From JBCCGE01 sp039029455 (GTDB lineage: Bacteria; Pseudomonadota; Gammaproteobacteria; Arenicellales; Poriferihabitantaceae): 7,427 nt of DNA. Within the stretch, counting starts at the first letter, position 1. Each line of letters starts with the position of its first letter. The notes below the pieces were generated by a model that saw only the letters and a list, made by a program, of their open reading frames with translations, was not told the origin of the DNA and did not search any database. The DNA lies in assembly GCA_039029455.1 (NCBI GenBank), contig JBCCGE010000130.1, forward strand, positions 1 to 7,427. Direction: 5' to 3'. Position numbers and translations under genes: made by a program. Below, piece after piece: positions 6,375 through 7,427 of this stretch.

Positions 6375-7160
6375 CTATCCTGTTTGCTGCATACCCGTTA
6401 AAAGATTGATCTGAAACTCTCTGCATTCAGTGGTCCTTTGCCCGGGCGTGTACGTCAGCTCCAGCGCATCGATCCGCTGGTCCGAGAATTTGAGCAGACT
6501 GGTCGAGCGTGTGCCATAGTGTTCGCCTGCGACAAAAATGGAAGACAACTGTCGCTCCCGTTCATCTCCAATACCCGTATCGGGCAGCAGTTTCTCGGGT
6601 GGCTTGCGGGTGTCCCGCATTATTTCAATGAACATTGATGGGTCGAGGACGTCTGATGTTTTTATTGCGCTTTCGAGTTCACTGAGGCCCCGCGACATCT
6701 TCGGCCACGGCTCGTCTGGTGATCCGTTACTGACGGAGTGAAAACCGTCTTCCAGTCTTCTTGACTCTGAAAACAATGTCGAATGCAGGTGTATGGAACT
6801 TGCGTCGCCAAAGACGAGATTGAAAGGATTGTACGTATCGCGATATCTGGAGAGAGCTGATGAGTAAGACGATGTTGTGGGATCATCCCCTCGCAGAAAT
6901 CGGGACACAAGTTCACCGCGACTCGTCCGGGCTTTCGAGACCGGTACTGTTCGCAGATTGGTGACGGCACAGAACCGTCCCGCACGATTGACTCCAAGCC
7001 AGGTGCCGCCGGACTGCTGGTCCCGTCCGGCCAGAATGTCTTTGTGATCCTGCCACCAGTCCATTGAGGTGCTGGGTCGGTCAAAATACTCATCCCGATT
7101 GGCCAGAACAATCAGGGGATATCGGGGATGTTGACGGATGGCTAAAAACAATATGCACAT
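6375..7160 (-). CDS. NRDE/TANGO2 family protein
   Basis: A 261-aa protein of the NRDE (TANGO2) family. It begins Met-Cys, as family members do, followed by the defining LANRDEYFDRPS (Asn21-Arg22-Asp23-Glu24), then ILAGRDQQSGGTWLGVN and GRFCAVTNLR (about 42-70). The fold is grouped with N-terminal-nucleophile hydrolases, so Cys2 may become the catalytic or processed N-terminus. Eukaryotic TANGO2 is linked to haem handling and mitochondrial metabolism, but the bacterial role is not settled. The C-terminal part carries a second family-like block, GDERERQLSSIFVAGEHYGTRSTS, where GTRST is typical. The frame can be extended upstream to a TTG at 7247, but the added residues are basic and unrelated and would hide the conserved Met-Cys start, so ATG 7160 is preferred even though no Shine-Dalgarno is evident. 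It is the first gene of a probable two-gene unit with DUF2237. Confidence 0.93.
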   Translation of the reverse strand: MCILFLAIRQHPRYPLIVLANRDEYFDRPSTSMDWWQDHKDILAGRDQQSGGTWLGVNRAGRFCAVTNLRTVPVSKARTSRGELVSRFLRGDDPTTSSYSSALSRYRDTYNPFNLVFGDASSIHLHSTLFSESRRLEDGFHSVSNGSPDEPWPKMSRGLSELESAIKTSDVLDPSMFIEIMRDTRKPPEKLLPDTGIGDERERQLSSIFVAGEHYGTRSTSLLKFSDQRIDALELTYTPGQRTTECREFQINLLTGMQQTG

Positions 7161-7226
7161 AATCAGGGAAGTGACCAGGAGTCTTCGTCGTTTGCATTTG
7201 GGGCGTATAATCAACCCCGGGAAACG

Positions 7227-7267
7227 TTTGAGCAATTTTAGTCTCAAAGTTCAATACTTTTTGAGAC
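7227..7267. repeat. Cluster of short inverted repeats upstream of the NRDE gene
   Basis: GTCTCAAA (7241-7248) and TTTGAGAC (7260-7267) form a perfect 8-bp inverted repeat around an 11-bp spacer. A third copy of the core, TTTGAG, lies at 7227-7232, so the motif occurs three times in alternating orientation in 41 bp. It is 67-107 bases before the NRDE start codon, where promoter or operator sites are expected. There is no T-tract, so it is not an obvious terminator. Confidence 0.45.
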
Positions 7268-7270
7268 ACA

Positions 7271-7416
7271 TAGCAGGCTCTTGAAAAACGTTATCGAGGC
7301 CGGTTATGCAAGGCAAAAATTAGCGAAAAAGCGGAATTTACACGCAGTAAATAAGCATTTTGAGCCAATTTTTAACGCCGCAGAACCCACGCAGATAGTT
7401 TTTCAATAGCCTGATA
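7271..7416. mobile_element. MITE-like non-coding element with terminal inverted repeats
   Basis: The left end CAGGCTCTTGAAAAAC (7274-7289) and the right end GTTTTTCAATAGCCTG (7398-7413) are inverted repeats matching at 15 of 16 positions. Each is bordered by TA (7271-7272 and 7415-7416), possibly a target duplication. The symmetry continues inward, imperfectly: GGTTATGC on the left pairs with GCAGAACC on the right, and CAAAAATTAGC with GCCAATTTTT. The whole ~145 bp could therefore fold into a long interrupted hairpin. It carries no open frame of useful size. Similar short elements with CAGGCTxTTGAAAAAC ends are, from memory, repeated in gammaproteobacterial genomes. The transposase that would move it is not in the window. 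Confidence 0.65.
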
Positions 7417-7427
7417 GGATTTTGAAG

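Noticed and set aside
6367..6426. N-terminal extension of the DUF2237 gene to 6426.
   Set aside because: It overlaps the NRDE gene by about 50 bp and the added residues are not part of the family pattern.
6662..7111. Minus-strand open frame of 149 codons in another frame of the NRDE gene.
   Set aside because: The NRDE frame carries all family motifs across the same bases; this one has none.
7161..7247. N-terminal extension of the NRDE gene to a TTG at 7247.
   Set aside because: It would bury the conserved Met-Cys N-terminus behind a basic, unrelated stretch.

Overview
The window looks like chromosomal DNA from a Gram-negative proteobacterium of moderate GC content, most likely a gammaproteobacterium. 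This rests on the protein types (SoxR with its four-cysteine cluster, LysE/RhtB exporter, DUF2237, NRDE/TANGO2) and on a small terminal-inverted-repeat element at the right edge that resembles elements I associate with gammaproteobacteria. The species cannot be named from the sequence. No tRNA, rRNA, CRISPR array or intact insertion sequence is visible.

Layout. (1) 2-1252 (+): a class III PLP-dependent aminotransferase of the AGXT2-like type, cut at its 5' end by the window edge. (2) 1268-2548 (-): soxR, followed 57 bp downstream by an NQO1/flavodoxin-fold quinone reductase gene, probably one transcript. (3) 2549-2622: a 74-bp divergent promoter region holding a perfect 16-bp palindrome between a good -35 and a -10 spaced 19 bp apart, laid out like the soxS promoter. 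(4) 2623-4236 (+): a 537-aa protein with an N-terminal Rieske [2Fe-2S] domain and a long histidine-rich C-terminal domain I cannot assign. (5) 4256-4894 (-): a LysE/RhtB exporter, divergent from (6) 5010-5936 (+): an HSL-family alpha/beta hydrolase, with a 14-bp perfect palindrome in their shared upstream region. (7) 5986-7160 (-): an NRDE/TANGO2 gene followed 8 bp later by a DUF2237 gene. (8) 7161-7427: leader with small inverted repeats, then a ~145-bp MITE-like element.

How the genes may work together. The most interesting unit is 1268-4236: a redox-sensing regulator (SoxR), a two-electron quinone reductase, and a Rieske protein of unusual architecture, arranged around one SoxR-type promoter. 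Outside the enteric bacteria SoxR commonly switches on redox enzymes and pumps directly instead of acting through SoxS. This cluster fits that pattern and could be a response to redox-cycling quinones or phenazine-like compounds. Its substrate, and the role of the Rieske fusion's C-terminal domain, are unknown. The other genes look like ordinary accessory metabolism and export functions. Genes alternate in convergent and divergent pairs with very short gaps (15, 19 and 49 bp at the convergent junctions) and no obvious terminators.
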